NCBI RefSeq assembly: GCF_037963865.1
Contig: NZ_CP150170.1
Coordinates: 3,658,001 to 3,722,000 of the forward strand
Source: Paenibacillus sp. FSL R10-2734
GTDB lineage: Bacteria; Bacillota; Bacilli; Paenibacillales; Paenibacillaceae
Reading direction: 5' to 3'
Length of the DNA: 64,000 nucleotides
Numbering within the stretch: the first letter of the stretch is position 1; every line of letters begins with the position of its first letter. The position numbers and the translations under genes were made by a program. This document shows, piece by piece, positions 35,183-44,686 of the stretch. The notes beneath the pieces are model-generated. The model had not been told where the DNA came from and made no database searches. It saw only the letters and a list, made by a program, of their open reading frames with translations.

Positions 35183-38100
35183 TTATCTGAAGTTCATGTA
35201 GTTGAAATTCCATCCATTCGTTAAAGCATAAACACGAAGGGTTTGAGTTCCAGCACTTAATGTGACGGTAGCAGATACCGTTTGCCAGGTCTGGAAGCTT
35301 CCCGTATTAGATGCGGTTATAAGAGCCAATACATCCGAACCCTTCATTAACTGAAGCTGCGTATTGTTGTAAGGACTAGCTAATCGAAAATCAACGGTAT
35401 AAGTTCCAGCAGTCGCAACAGTTACCGTATAATCCATCCAGTCCCCGTTATCGGTGTAGCTTACATTCAAAGTCCCTTCGGAACTTTCCTCCGTTTGTAT
35501 GCCATTCATAGCAACGTAGCTTTCAGCTTCGATCTTACCTGGTATAGCATTTCCAGCAGGTAAATTGATCGTAAAGATGCTGCTTGCAACATTGGAGTCT
35601 GACATTCCAGATTTGATCGCTATGGCTTTGACAACAGTAGTACTGGATACTGAAAAAGGATTACTGTATGTCGCAGAGTTAGAATCTGGCGTGCTGTCAT
35701 CGGTGGTGTACTTAATCGTAGCACCCGGAGTTGCGGATGTTAGAGTAACGTTCTGCGCTGAAGTATAGACACCGCTTGCTGGACTGAATTCAGGCTGGGC
35801 TACTTGATTAACAGCTTCAGAACCATAGATTTCGAATTCCCAGAGGGAGTACCCGTAACCTGTTGTTCTTGCCGTGCCGGACATTCGAACGTACTGTCCG
35901 TTTACCGGTGTTGTAAAGGTAATGTTCTCGATTCCACCCGTTCCTCCGGTCTTCGTATAGGCATCTATCCAGTTCGTCCCATCAGAGGATACTTGAATGT
36001 TGTAGTCCTTCCCAGCTGCGGTCTCCCAGTTAAGCTTAACACCTGTAATGCTGTAGCTCGACCCGAGATCCACACGAATCGATTGCGGATCACTGAAATC
36101 TGATTCCCATCGAGTGGATATGTCACCGTCAAACGCTGCCGATGCCGTATTTCCGCCTTGAGCGCTGGTGGCGTCAGCCGATTTGTTCAAAGCTAGATTT
36201 GATGAACTCGGAATGATTGTGACTACGGACGATGAAATAATAGAATCCGTCATACCTGTTTTAGATGCAATAGCTTTTATGGTAGTTGTCACTGGCACAT
36301 TAAATGGACCAGAATAGAGAGTACCACTACTAGCTGAAGGCGTCGTGCCATCAGTGGTGTAACGGATGCTTGCACCTCTTGTACTGCTAGTGATTGACAC
36401 GTTTTGTGCTTCAGTAAAAGTTCCGGTCGCAGGTGTTATAACAGGTTGAGCGACTTGTGCAGCCACATTAATTACGTAAGTCGCGCTCGCAGTTGCAGAT
36501 TCTTTCATTAGCTCCTTGAATGCTTTAGCCTTGAGCGTCATATTATGAGTCACCGAAATAGGAGAAACATATTTCGGTGATGCTGCGGTAGGTTCACTTC
36601 CGTCCGTTGTATAACGGATGTTTGCCCCAACTGTAGGACTGGAGATAACCACCGATTGAACCGACGAATAAGTTCCACCTTCTGGACTGAAGCTTGGTGT
36701 TGCTGCTTGGTCATTAGAAGTTGGCGGTTGAATGCCGTTGGCAGGGTTAGCTACCACGGTTTTCTTGGCAGGAACGGTCACAGTACCTACAACATCACCG
36801 CTTGTATCCCGGAAGACTGCATAAATAGTCTCGTCTGTAGGATTCCAGATGTTGGCCGTATAGGTTCCATTCTTCTTGAATACTTGGTAAGTCGACCAGT
36901 TAGAGGACCAAAGATCTGCTGAACGTGTACCAAAAGCATTCATAGCATGGAGGAACCAGTATGTGTTTGCCCATTCTTTTTTACCATTATTATCATCGTT
37001 CGCAATTTTGATGGGATCCCATTTCGAGAGTGCATCTTGAGCATTGCTGAGTGCCTCGAATGGCCAAATGATATGATACCAGCCGGTTTCTGGGCCGCCT
37101 TTATCTGCCTTAAACGCATTATAGACTCTGCCTGCCGCATCAGGCCGAAGACCCAGATAAGACATGTAAGGTGCGGTTGGTAAAAACTGAATGCCATAAA
37201 TGTTATCAGCAGCGGCAGCAAAATAAGTGCCATAGTAGTTCTTGCTGCCATATACTTGCCCAACGACGCCATGGTTATAGTCAGGAAGCCAGTTATCCTG
37301 GTCATAATTGAACCAGTATTGCATGACGGAATTCGTTTCGAGTGCGTACACCCACATTCCGGCATCGCGGAAGGCTTTGTTGTTTGTCATTACCCCCCAT
37401 AGATATTCACCTGCATACGCGAACAGGGCTTCAGACGTAGCTTCCTGATTGTTGCCGTCGTAGCTGTCACCATAACCTCCAGCCCACGATACACCTTCAT
37501 AAGGATCAAATGCTCGCATGAATGGATACATGGAATCTGTGCGTGAAGGATTTCCTACATCTCGAATCAGATGCTCAACGATCCCGCCGTAGTTGTTCAC
37601 AAAATCTTTGTCATAGGTGCCTAGAATCGCAGAAGCGTAAATGTAATAACCCCAGACATAATGATGGTCGGACATCCATTTGGCCATCCCGTGGTCTCCG
37701 CCATCTCCCTGCATAGCACCCCATTCTGATGTGTAATAAAGGTAATAAGGGTAGTCATCCGGCCATCCGCCGCTGTAGGTATACCAGTTAGTTAAGATTT
37801 TTTTCAAAATAGATAAAGACTTATCGCGGATCGCAGTTTCACCAAGCTGATCTGCAATGAGTATCCCTTGGGCGAGAGGTTGCAGGTTCTTACCTTCCCA
37901 ATAAGGGTCATCCCACATGTAGTTATTCTCAAGCATCTCATTCATGGTATTAAGATAACTGATGGCTACCGCTCTGTTGTAAGAACTGGAACCTGTTGGT
38001 TCACCAAATTGAGGGATAATGCCTGTGAATTTATTATCGGTGAAGAAGGTATTCCCTTCATGAACTTTCATTGTTCCTCGGATGGATGGATAAGTAAGTG

Positions 38101-39985
38101 CGGTCAATGAGGTGGCTGAAGTAATAGATTTCCATTGGTTCGGCAAAAGCGCCATTAAAGTGTCGGACGAGAAGCCACTGCGTTTAAGCAGCACCGCTGA
38201 ATTATAGGTTGTCACGACTGAACCGGTTTCGTCTTGAACATTGTAACTGGCCTTAGTATCCGTAACGAAAGCGTAAGCATGCTGATGATAGTAGTTTAGC
38301 TTGTCATTTGCAGGTAGGGTGCCGATGGAGAGGTATTTTTCCTTGTTGCCTAGATGAATCGTAAGTTTACCAGCTTCTCGCTTGAAAAGTGTGCCTGCTG
38401 GAGCAAACAATCCATAGGATCTTGTTTTGTTGTTGCCTCCACTGTCGACGTTGGTGATTTCGACCCCAATATGATCGGCAGTAATAGAAGATCCATCGGC
38501 GGCTATAACCGTTGCATTATTATCGTCAAAGAAGCGAGTGGAAGTGCCATTTAATACTAGGAAGGGAGCGTTTGGATCTGTAAATTCATTATAAAAATAA
38601 GGAGACCCTTTCACTAGTGTAGTCTTCATCTTAAATGTATTGTCGTCACTCAAAACGGCTCTTACAGAATAATCCCCATAACCGTCTACTTTTGAAGACA
38701 TGTTCAGCGGATTAATATTATTCGCCATAAGATAGAAGTCAGGTGCGCCGGCAGTACTGACGGTTTTTCCATCCGCAGACACAAATCCAGCTCCGGGATT
38801 CATGACACTCAGACCTTGATCCGTATATTGCGTTCGGAGAGGTAGAGCTACTAGTCCATCACTTAAGCGTTTGATTAGAATAGACTGCCACCATCCGCCC
38901 GAAGGTATTGGTCCTGTTACATTGGCTGTTTTGTATTCCGGAAAGGTAGGGGTATAGGTGGTGATGTCATTTGTTTTGTAGCTTCCGGCAGCTACATTTA
39001 CGATTTCTGGAACAGGTTTATCAGGGATATGAGGCGCCGGGACAGGATCGCCATTCACATAATCATAGACTTCAAATTCATACAGAGAGTAGCCGAAGGC
39101 TGATCCTCTTGCAAAACCGTCCATTCTGATATATCGCCCATCAGATTTAAATTTTATCGTTTCAACTCCGCCGCGTCCATATAACTGTCGATATACTGTC
39201 GTCCAGTTGTTTCCGTCATTGGATACCTGAATGTCATAGGACTTACCGTAGGCTGATTCCCAATTCAGGATAACGGTGCCGATGGTGTGCACGCTGCCTA
39301 AATCGATGCTTATGGATTGAGGATCCCAGGCCTCTGACGCCCAGCGGGTTGTGTAATCACCATCGTTCGCTTTTACTGCAGATACAATACCAGGGTCTGT
39401 TGACCAGTTTGGAACTTCCCACGTAGAAGCAGTTACAGGTTTGTTCACAGCAATATTTACCGGTGTTGGAGGTTGTGGTGTCGTAAATTGCCCGTAAACC
39501 TGGAATTCGTATAATGAATATCCATAATCCGCTAAAGCTCGTTGTGTGCAATACACACGTACATATCTTCCTGTACCTGAAAGATTGGTCAGATCATTAA
39601 TTCCGCCATTACCTGAAGCAGTAGAATAAATATCGGTCCAAGTGTTTGCATCACTCGATACTTGAATTTTGTAAGCTTTGGCAAAAGCCCCTTCCCAGCT
39701 TAAATAAACACGATTAATATTCGCAATCGAACCCAGGTCAACATAGATCCATTGTGGGTCCATTTGCCAAACACTTGCCCAACGTGAACTAATATTACCG
39801 TCTACGGCCCGTTCCGTTGAGTTATCACCTTCAGTTGATGAGGCAAGGACTTGTTTTCTTAGAGATAGAAGCTCGGAAACAGCAGCTTGTGCAGGAGTAG
39901 CAGCAAAATAGGCGGTAAAGCCGAAAAGCATCACCGAGCAAAGCATCATAGCTATAATCCGTTGGAATTTACTTCGTTTATACAC
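35183..39985 (-). CDS. GH81 endo-beta-1,3-glucanase, secreted, multi-modular
   Basis: 1600 residues from GTG 39985 (AAGGAGG 7 bp before it). Signal peptide about 1-35 (ends PAQAA). Two discoidin/CBM32-like domains (about 38-165 and 175-310) precede the GH81 catalytic region (about 325-1085), with SGGWWQSILIKRL, SDHHYVWGYYIYASAILG, and the catalytic-acid segment DGNNQEATSEALFAYAGEYL. Then come two chitobiase-C-terminal-like domains (IRYTTDGSEPT, IRYTTDGTTPS), a third discoidin domain, a third chitobiase-like domain, and a C-terminal CBM6 (about 1480-1600; IEAESYVAMNG, YTDNGDWMDYTV). It attacks beta-1,3-glucans such as laminarin, curdlan or fungal wall. A perfect cre site lies about 100 bp upstream. 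Confidence 0.9.
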   Translation of the reverse strand: MYKRSKFQRIIAMMLCSVMLFGFTAYFAATPAQAAVSELLSLRKQVLASSTEGDNSTERAVDGNISSRWASVWQMDPQWIYVDLGSIANINRVYLSWEGAFAKAYKIQVSSDANTWTDIYSTASGNGGINDLTNLSGTGRYVRVYCTQRALADYGYSLYEFQVYGQFTTPQPPTPVNIAVNKPVTASTWEVPNWSTDPGIVSAVKANDGDYTTRWASEAWDPQSISIDLGSVHTIGTVILNWESAYGKSYDIQVSNDGNNWTTVYRQLYGRGGVETIKFKSDGRYIRMDGFARGSAFGYSLYEFEVYDYVNGDPVPAPHIPDKPVPEIVNVAAGSYKTNDITTYTPTFPEYKTANVTGPIPSGGWWQSILIKRLSDGLVALPLRTQYTDQGLSVMNPGAGFVSADGKTVSTAGAPDFYLMANNINPLNMSSKVDGYGDYSVRAVLSDDNTFKMKTTLVKGSPYFYNEFTDPNAPFLVLNGTSTRFFDDNNATVIAADGSSITADHIGVEITNVDSGGNNKTRSYGLFAPAGTLFKREAGKLTIHLGNKEKYLSIGTLPANDKLNYYHQHAYAFVTDTKASYNVQDETGSVVTTYNSAVLLKRSGFSSDTLMALLPNQWKSITSATSLTALTYPSIRGTMKVHEGNTFFTDNKFTGIIPQFGEPTGSSSYNRAVAISYLNTMNEMLENNYMWDDPYWEGKNLQPLAQGILIADQLGETAIRDKSLSILKKILTNWYTYSGGWPDDYPYYLYYTSEWGAMQGDGGDHGMAKWMSDHHYVWGYYIYASAILGTYDKDFVNNYGGIVEHLIRDVGNPSRTDSMYPFMRAFDPYEGVSWAGGYGDSYDGNNQEATSEALFAYAGEYLWGVMTNNKAFRDAGMWVYALETNSVMQYWFNYDQDNWLPDYNHGVVGQVYGSKNYYGTYFAAAADNIYGIQFLPTAPYMSYLGLRPDAAGRVYNAFKADKGGPETGWYHIIWPFEALSNAQDALSKWDPIKIANDDNNGKKEWANTYWFLHAMNAFGTRSADLWSSNWSTYQVFKKNGTYTANIWNPTDETIYAVFRDTSGDVVGTVTVPAKKTVVANPANGIQPPTSNDQAATPSFSPEGGTYSSVQSVVISSPTVGANIRYTTDGSEPTAASPKYVSPISVTHNMTLKAKAFKELMKESATASATYVINVAAQVAQPVITPATGTFTEAQNVSITSSTRGASIRYTTDGTTPSASSGTLYSGPFNVPVTTTIKAIASKTGMTDSIISSSVVTIIPSSSNLALNKSADATSAQGGNTASAAFDGDISTRWESDFSDPQSIRVDLGSSYSITGVKLNWETAAGKDYNIQVSSDGTNWIDAYTKTGGTGGIENITFTTPVNGQYVRMSGTARTTGYGYSLWEFEIYGSEAVNQVAQPEFSPASGVYTSAQNVTLTSATPGATIKYTTDDSTPDSNSATYSNPFSVSSTTVVKAIAIKSGMSDSNVASSIFTINLPAGNAIPGKIEAESYVAMNGIQTEESSEGTLNVSYTDNGDWMDYTVTVATAGTYTVDFRLASPYNNTQLQLMKGSDVLALITASNTGSFQTWQTVSATVTLSAGTQTLRVYALTNGWNFNYMNFR

Positions 39986-40086
39986 TCGTATTCCTCCTTG
40001 AGATTCTCTTGTCCTTATAATCCTCATGATTTGAGAATGCAGTCTTTATCCAATCATCTGGTCACACCACCGTACCTCTCCTATAA

Positions 40087-40102
40087 ATGTAAACGGATAC
40101 AT
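40087..40102. promoter_or_regulatory. Catabolite-response (cre) site upstream of GH81
   Basis: ATGTAAACGGATACAT satisfies every fixed position of the CcpA consensus WTGNAANCGNWNNCWW and is nearly palindromic. It lies 102 bp from the GH81 start within the 473-bp divergent region. Confidence 0.6.
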
Positions 40103-40335
40103 AATTACGAAAATGATTGTACTTGAGCTTGAATAAGGATGCAATATCTCCGGACGTTTAGAAACATATTCACAAGGATATTAGTATGCACCACTAAATA
40201 TTGGTATCTATGGACCTCTGTTACAGTATGGATGATCCAGAAGTAGATCGTAAAAAGTTAAAATTTTGGTATTTTAAACCATTTTAGGGTATTTCCTAGA
40301 TTGAAAACCGGATTTAGAGTAAAGAAGTTAGCTTA

Positions 40336-40351
40336 AAGTAAACGCTATCAA
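40336..40351. promoter_or_regulatory. Catabolite-response (cre) site upstream of the GH55-like gene
   Basis: AAGTAAACGCTATCAA differs from the cre consensus at one fixed position and contains AAACGCTATCA. It lies in the leader about 108 bp before the gene, a position suited to transcriptional roadblock. Confidence 0.55.
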
Positions 40352-40359
40352 TTGAATTT

Positions 40360-40392
40360 AGGAGGATTGAAGAATATGTAATGACTTGCTAG
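40360..40392 (+). promoter_or_regulatory. Leader element: strong ribosome site followed by start-stop codons
   Basis: AGGAGG (40360-40365) is followed 10 nt later by ATGTAATGACTTGCTAG: an ATG directly followed by TAA, overlapping a second frame ATG-ACT-TGC-TAG. It lies between the cre site and the true start of the GH55-like gene (40459), which has its own GAGGAGG. It could be a minimal upstream frame affecting translation or mRNA stability, or decayed coding DNA. The rest of 40028-40458 shows no gene. Confidence 0.35.
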
Positions 40393-40458
40393 CGGAATAG
40401 GCTGCCACAGGGTTTGAGACGAAGTCCATTATGCTTAAAAAGAGGAGGAATTAACTGC

Positions 40459-42936
40459 ATGTTAAAAAAAGTTGTCTCTACCGTCTCCGCACTTGCTATT
40501 GCAGTAAGTATATCTACGATTAACCCTGCCGTTACCGATGCAGCGCCAATTAGTGAAGCAAATACGTCTATTTTTGGTCCTAATGTATACGTATTTGATC
40601 CAACGATGTCCACTACAGACATTCAGAATATTACGTCATCCGTATTTAACACCTTGGAATCCAATGAATTCAGTAGTGATAGAAAAGCATTTCTTTTTAA
40701 GCCGGGTGTATACAACGTCAACTTTAACGTAGGCTTCTATACACAAGTGTCCGGTCTCGGCCAAAATCCTAATGATGTTAACATCACTGGGGGATTGAAT
40801 ATTAATGCTGATTGGGATAATGGGAATGCCACCCGAAATTTCTGGCGAACTGTTGAGAACCTCTCGATTACTCCTTCAAGTGGAACCACACAAATCGCTG
40901 TTTCTCAGGCGGCCCCTCTTCGTAGATTACACATCAAAGGTCAGCTAGATCTTTTTGATTTCGATTCAAATTGGAATGCCGGATGGGCCAGCGGAGGATT
41001 TCTTGCCGATTCTATCGTAGACAATGCAGTTGTTCCTGCTTCACAGCAGCAGTGGTTCTCACGCAACAGCCAGTGGGGAAGCTGGTCGAACGGCGTTTGG
41101 AATATGGTATTTGTAGGCGTAACGAATCCGCCGACAGGTCAATTTCCAGATCCACCGTATACAGTTGTAGATAGAACGCCAGTCATACGAGAGAAGCCGT
41201 ATCTTTATATTAACGGTGCAGGTCAGTACCAAGTGTTTGTACCTTCATTACAAAACAATACGCAGGGTGTCAGTTGGGCAAACGGCCAGACACCGGGACA
41301 ATCGATTTCTATAGATCAGTTTTATATCGCTCAACCCAATACATCGAGCGCAGCGGATATTAATTCCGCACTTAACCAGGGAAAACATCTTCTGTTCACA
41401 CCAGGAATCTATCATTTAAGTGATACGATCCGGATAACGAAGGCGAATACCGTCGTGCTCGGTATTGGTATTCCTACGTTGATTCCAGACAATGGTAAAG
41501 CGGTCATGTCAGTCGGTGATGAAGACGGAGTGAAGATCGCAGGTCTTACTTTTGATGCAGGTCCAGTAAATTCACCTACTCTGCTGGAAGTTGGATCCAG
41601 CGGTAGCGTGTTGAATCATGCTGCAAATCCAACATCACTTCACGATCTGACCTTTAGAACAGGAGGGTCATCCTCAGGAAAAAATGATATCAGTCTAAAG
41701 ATCAACAGTAATGATGTTATTGCTGATCAGCTCTGGATATGGCGTGCGGATCATGGTGCGGGTGCCGGCTGGACGTCAAATGTCTCGAAGAATGGGCTTG
41801 TTGTAAATGGAAACAATGTGACGATTTATGGTTTGTTTAATGAACATCATAATGAATACCAGACCTTATGGAACGGTAACGGAGGCCGAGTGTATTTCTA
41901 TCAATCCGAAATTCCATATGATGTTCCGAATCAATCGAGCTGGATGAGTAAGAACGGTACGGTAAATGGATATGCTTCCTATAAAGTGGCGGACAATGTA
42001 ACTAGCCATGAGGCATGGGGGCTTGGGGTGTATTCATTCTTCAGAGATGCACCAGTGAAGCTCGAAAGTGCGATTGAGGTTCCTAATGTTCCCGGTGTGA
42101 AGATCCATCATGCTACATCGATCTGGTTATCCGGTACGGTAGGTAGCGAAATTACGCATATCATCAATAATGTTGGGGGCAAAGTATATGCTAATTCCCC
42201 TGCGGAAGCGATGAGACAGACCTTTTCTGAATATTCGGGTAACGGCTCTGTCGATACCCAAGCACCGAGCACCCCAGTGAATTTGACAGCGACAGCAGTT
42301 TCAAGCAGCGGAGTCAACCTGAGCTGGACTGCTTCGACCGACAATGTGGGTGTTACTGGTTATGAGATTTATCGCGGAGGCAGTTTAGTGGGGAACACAG
42401 TAACAACATCTTACAGCGACACTGGATTGACGGCTGCGACTGCTTACAGCTACACGGTTAAAGCGAAGGATGCAGCCGGAAATGTATCAGCAGCGAGCAA
42501 CACGGCTACCGCTACAACTCAGGCAGGAGGTGGAGGCACAGCGGTTGCACTTGATCGATCAGGCTGGACGGCGAGTTCTTCGCCGACAAGTGGAGATGTG
42601 CCAGCTAATCTGCTAGATGGCAACATGGGTACCCGCTGGAGTACCGGAACAGCGATGGTGCCAGGGCAATCATTTACCGTAGACATGAAGGCGGTGAAGA
42701 CCATTAGTCAGATCGTGATGGATTCTACAGGTAGCGATCTGGACTATGCCCGTGCTTATGAAGTGTACGTTTCGAATGACGGAACGAATTGGGGCAATGC
42801 TGTGGCAAGTGGTAACGGTAGTGGTCCGGTTGTAACGGCAACGTTTGCGGCTCAGAACGCGAGATACATCAAAGTGGTGCAGACGGGAACAGCTTCAAGC
42901 TGGTGGTCTGTGCGTGAAGTGAACTTGTATAACTAA
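40459..42936 (+). CDS. Secreted double beta-helix protein (GH55-like), with FnIII and discoidin modules
   Basis: 825 residues from ATG 40459 (GAGGAGG 10 bp upstream). Signal peptide about 1-29 (ends VTDAAP). The body (about 30-620) is built of two right-handed beta-helix halves: FLFKPGVYNVNFNVGFYTQVSGLG opens the first (in pieces) and HLLFTPGIYHLSDTIRITKANTVVLGIG the second (in pieces), as in GH55 exo-beta-1,3-glucanases. Databases often mislabel this group as adenylyl cyclase or coagulation-factor protein. A fibronectin type III domain (about 625-710) and a C-terminal discoidin/CBM32-like domain (about 720-825) follow. It sits beside the GH81 glucanase under cre control, so beta-glucan degradation is likely; alpha-1,3-glucanase or another polysaccharide activity cannot be excluded. 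Confidence 0.6.
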   Translation: MLKKVVSTVSALAIAVSISTINPAVTDAAPISEANTSIFGPNVYVFDPTMSTTDIQNITSSVFNTLESNEFSSDRKAFLFKPGVYNVNFNVGFYTQVSGLGQNPNDVNITGGLNINADWDNGNATRNFWRTVENLSITPSSGTTQIAVSQAAPLRRLHIKGQLDLFDFDSNWNAGWASGGFLADSIVDNAVVPASQQQWFSRNSQWGSWSNGVWNMVFVGVTNPPTGQFPDPPYTVVDRTPVIREKPYLYINGAGQYQVFVPSLQNNTQGVSWANGQTPGQSISIDQFYIAQPNTSSAADINSALNQGKHLLFTPGIYHLSDTIRITKANTVVLGIGIPTLIPDNGKAVMSVGDEDGVKIAGLTFDAGPVNSPTLLEVGSSGSVLNHAANPTSLHDLTFRTGGSSSGKNDISLKINSNDVIADQLWIWRADHGAGAGWTSNVSKNGLVVNGNNVTIYGLFNEHHNEYQTLWNGNGGRVYFYQSEIPYDVPNQSSWMSKNGTVNGYASYKVADNVTSHEAWGLGVYSFFRDAPVKLESAIEVPNVPGVKIHHATSIWLSGTVGSEITHIINNVGGKVYANSPAEAMRQTFSEYSGNGSVDTQAPSTPVNLTATAVSSSGVNLSWTASTDNVGVTGYEIYRGGSLVGNTVTTSYSDTGLTAATAYSYTVKAKDAAGNVSAASNTATATTQAGGGGTAVALDRSGWTASSSPTSGDVPANLLDGNMGTRWSTGTAMVPGQSFTVDMKAVKTISQIVMDSTGSDLDYARAYEVYVSNDGTNWGNAVASGNGSGPVVTATFAAQNARYIKVVQTGTASSWWSVREVNLYN

Positions 42937-42963
42937 ATAACGGCTGATTTCGAAAAAGACCAT

Positions 42964-43013
42964 CCCCAAAGTCATCTAGAACGTGATGATGACCGAGGGG
43001 AGGGGCTTTTTTT
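42964..43013 (+). terminator. Rho-independent terminator after the GH55-like gene
   Basis: CCCC-AAA-GTCATC (42964-42976) pairs with GATGAC-CGA-GGGG (42988-43000), followed by TTTTTTT. The T run touches the stop of the convergent hydrolase gene. Confidence 0.75.
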
Positions 43014-44022
43014 ATAAAGAGTGAGTCTTAATAAATTGGGTTAGGTTATTTAAATATTGATCGTCCAGCAATTGTCGAGGAAAGAAAACAGCGGTTAAAT
43101 AAGCCCTTAAGGGAGAAGCGGCATTCTTCTTTGACAGCATAGAGTGATCAGCGTTGGGAAAATAAGAGACTGAGAGTAAGCTGGCAGGTATTTTTTCACG
43201 GTAAATACGTTCGGTTTCCTCAATATCTACATTGATATCCTGACCGCCAAGTACTAAATGGACAGGAGCATTGAAGTAACTAAGTTCTTCAGTAGCATCA
43301 GACTGATAATTTTTGGTGATAAATGTCCATCTTTCTCTTGAAATCAAATCCTCGGAATCTGCAATTCGCAAGTAATCTTCATAAGATGCTCGTTCATTAA
43401 GTAATTGTAAGACTTGAGCGTTATCATGTTCTTTCGCTTGGATCTCATATTCTGAGAAGCCTTGTTGTTTCATTTCTAATCTTGTATTGTATTTACCTTG
43501 AGAAATCCAGTTCACGGCAGGCGATACAAGAATACTGAACGCGATATCAGGAACTTCTCTTACAATCTTGGGAATCACCCATCCGGCTTGACTTGCTCCC
43601 CACAAACCAATAGATTGCGTATCAATCATCGGCAAGGACTTCGCCCAGTTAATCGCTGATATCGTTTCCTGAGCACGATCTTCCATACTTTGTTCTAACC
43701 AGTTACCAGATGAGCCATCAATACCAGGCTTGTTAAGAGACAACGAAGCATATCCGGCAGATGCGAATTTCTCCCACAAAGGTTTATATCCATCATCGTA
43801 TGTGTCATTTATGGGACCATCACCATGAACAAATACTACTAGCCCAACGGTTCCAGAGTATTTTTCTGGCAGTATTAAAGTTCCTGTTAGCTTACCATGA
43901 GCAGTTTCAATTTCTATCCTTTGCTCAGCCATTGCATAGGAGTGCTGCTTTAATACGAATAAGACGGAAGCTAACATTAAACCAGTGATTATCCATGCGG
44001 TGAATTTAATGTTTGTTTTCAT
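43012..44022 (-). CDS. Alpha/beta-hydrolase, membrane-anchored or secreted
   Basis: 336 residues. An N-terminal hydrophobic segment (about 8-28) acts as signal peptide or anchor. The nucleophile elbow is GASQAG, an oxyanion-region HGDGPINDTYD follows the third strand, and the catalytic His is in NADHSM. It resembles peptidase/esterase-like hydrolases of unknown substrate. Its start overlaps the end of the GNAT gene by 17 bp, so it is the third gene of a MerR-GNAT-hydrolase operon; detoxification of a compound sensed by the MerR protein is plausible. Confidence 0.82.
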   Translation of the reverse strand: MKTNIKFTAWIITGLMLASVLFVLKQHSYAMAEQRIEIETAHGKLTGTLILPEKYSGTVGLVVFVHGDGPINDTYDDGYKPLWEKFASAGYASLSLNKPGIDGSSGNWLEQSMEDRAQETISAINWAKSLPMIDTQSIGLWGASQAGWVIPKIVREVPDIAFSILVSPAVNWISQGKYNTRLEMKQQGFSEYEIQAKEHDNAQVLQLLNERASYEDYLRIADSEDLISRERWTFITKNYQSDATEELSYFNAPVHLVLGGQDINVDIEETERIYREKIPASLLSVSYFPNADHSMLSKKNAASPLRAYLTAVFFPRQLLDDQYLNNLTQFIKTHSL

Positions 44023-44686
44023 TTATTGAACTCCTAGGGTGTAGCGGTAAACTCCACGTCATATAATGCCAATTAGCCTCTTTAAATAGTAGGTGTCTAA
44101 TCCCGCTATAGTTAGATTGATTGATACCAAAGTCCATCTGTCGGTACATGTCAATGGCTCGTTTATTATTTTCAGCAACATGTAGCGTTAATTTGTTCAC
44201 TTCGGAATGACTGTTTACAAAATCTATTGCCCAACTAAGCAACTGCTTGCCGATTCCTTTATTGCGGTGGCTAGAACGAACGGCCAAGTGCTCGATATAA
44301 CATTCTTTTGCCCGCGGTTGATAATTCAAAAAATATAATCCGGCCATTAACTTGCATACATTTAGATATCCAAACTGCTTGAATAATTGTGAAATGGGAC
44401 TAGGGTGAGATGTTTTTATTTTACTTCTGTCTGACGATCGGGCGCTCTTCCACTTTAAACTGAGCGTACCGACAACTTCTCCATTTTCTTTGGCGACGAA
44501 TTGTTGTGATGATTCCGGGTGTTGATCATGCTCCCAGAGTCCAAGGAGTAGTTCAGTAATATCATCGTCCGCCAGTGGGATGAGGGAGTGGAATTTACCA
44601 TGGAACGCATCCACTAAAAGACTGCACACTGCTCTATGATCTTGTTCTTGGTAACGAGTTATTGTAATCTTGTTCAGACTTATCAT
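44006..44686 (-). CDS. GNAT-family N-acetyltransferase
   Basis: 226 residues. The acetyl-CoA binding motif is VRSSHRNKGIGKQLL, followed by LHVAENNKRAIDMYRQMDF, both typical of GNAT enzymes. The acceptor substrate is unknown. It overlaps the MerR gene stop by 4 bp (ATGA) and the hydrolase start by 17 bp, so the three genes are translationally coupled. Confidence 0.85.
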   Translation of the reverse strand: MISLNKITITRYQEQDHRAVCSLLVDAFHGKFHSLIPLADDDITELLLGLWEHDQHPESSQQFVAKENGEVVGTLSLKWKSARSSDRSKIKTSHPSPISQLFKQFGYLNVCKLMAGLYFLNYQPRAKECYIEHLAVRSSHRNKGIGKQLLSWAIDFVNSHSEVNKLTLHVAENNKRAIDMYRQMDFGINQSNYSGIRHLLFKEANWHYMTWSLPLHPRSSINENKH

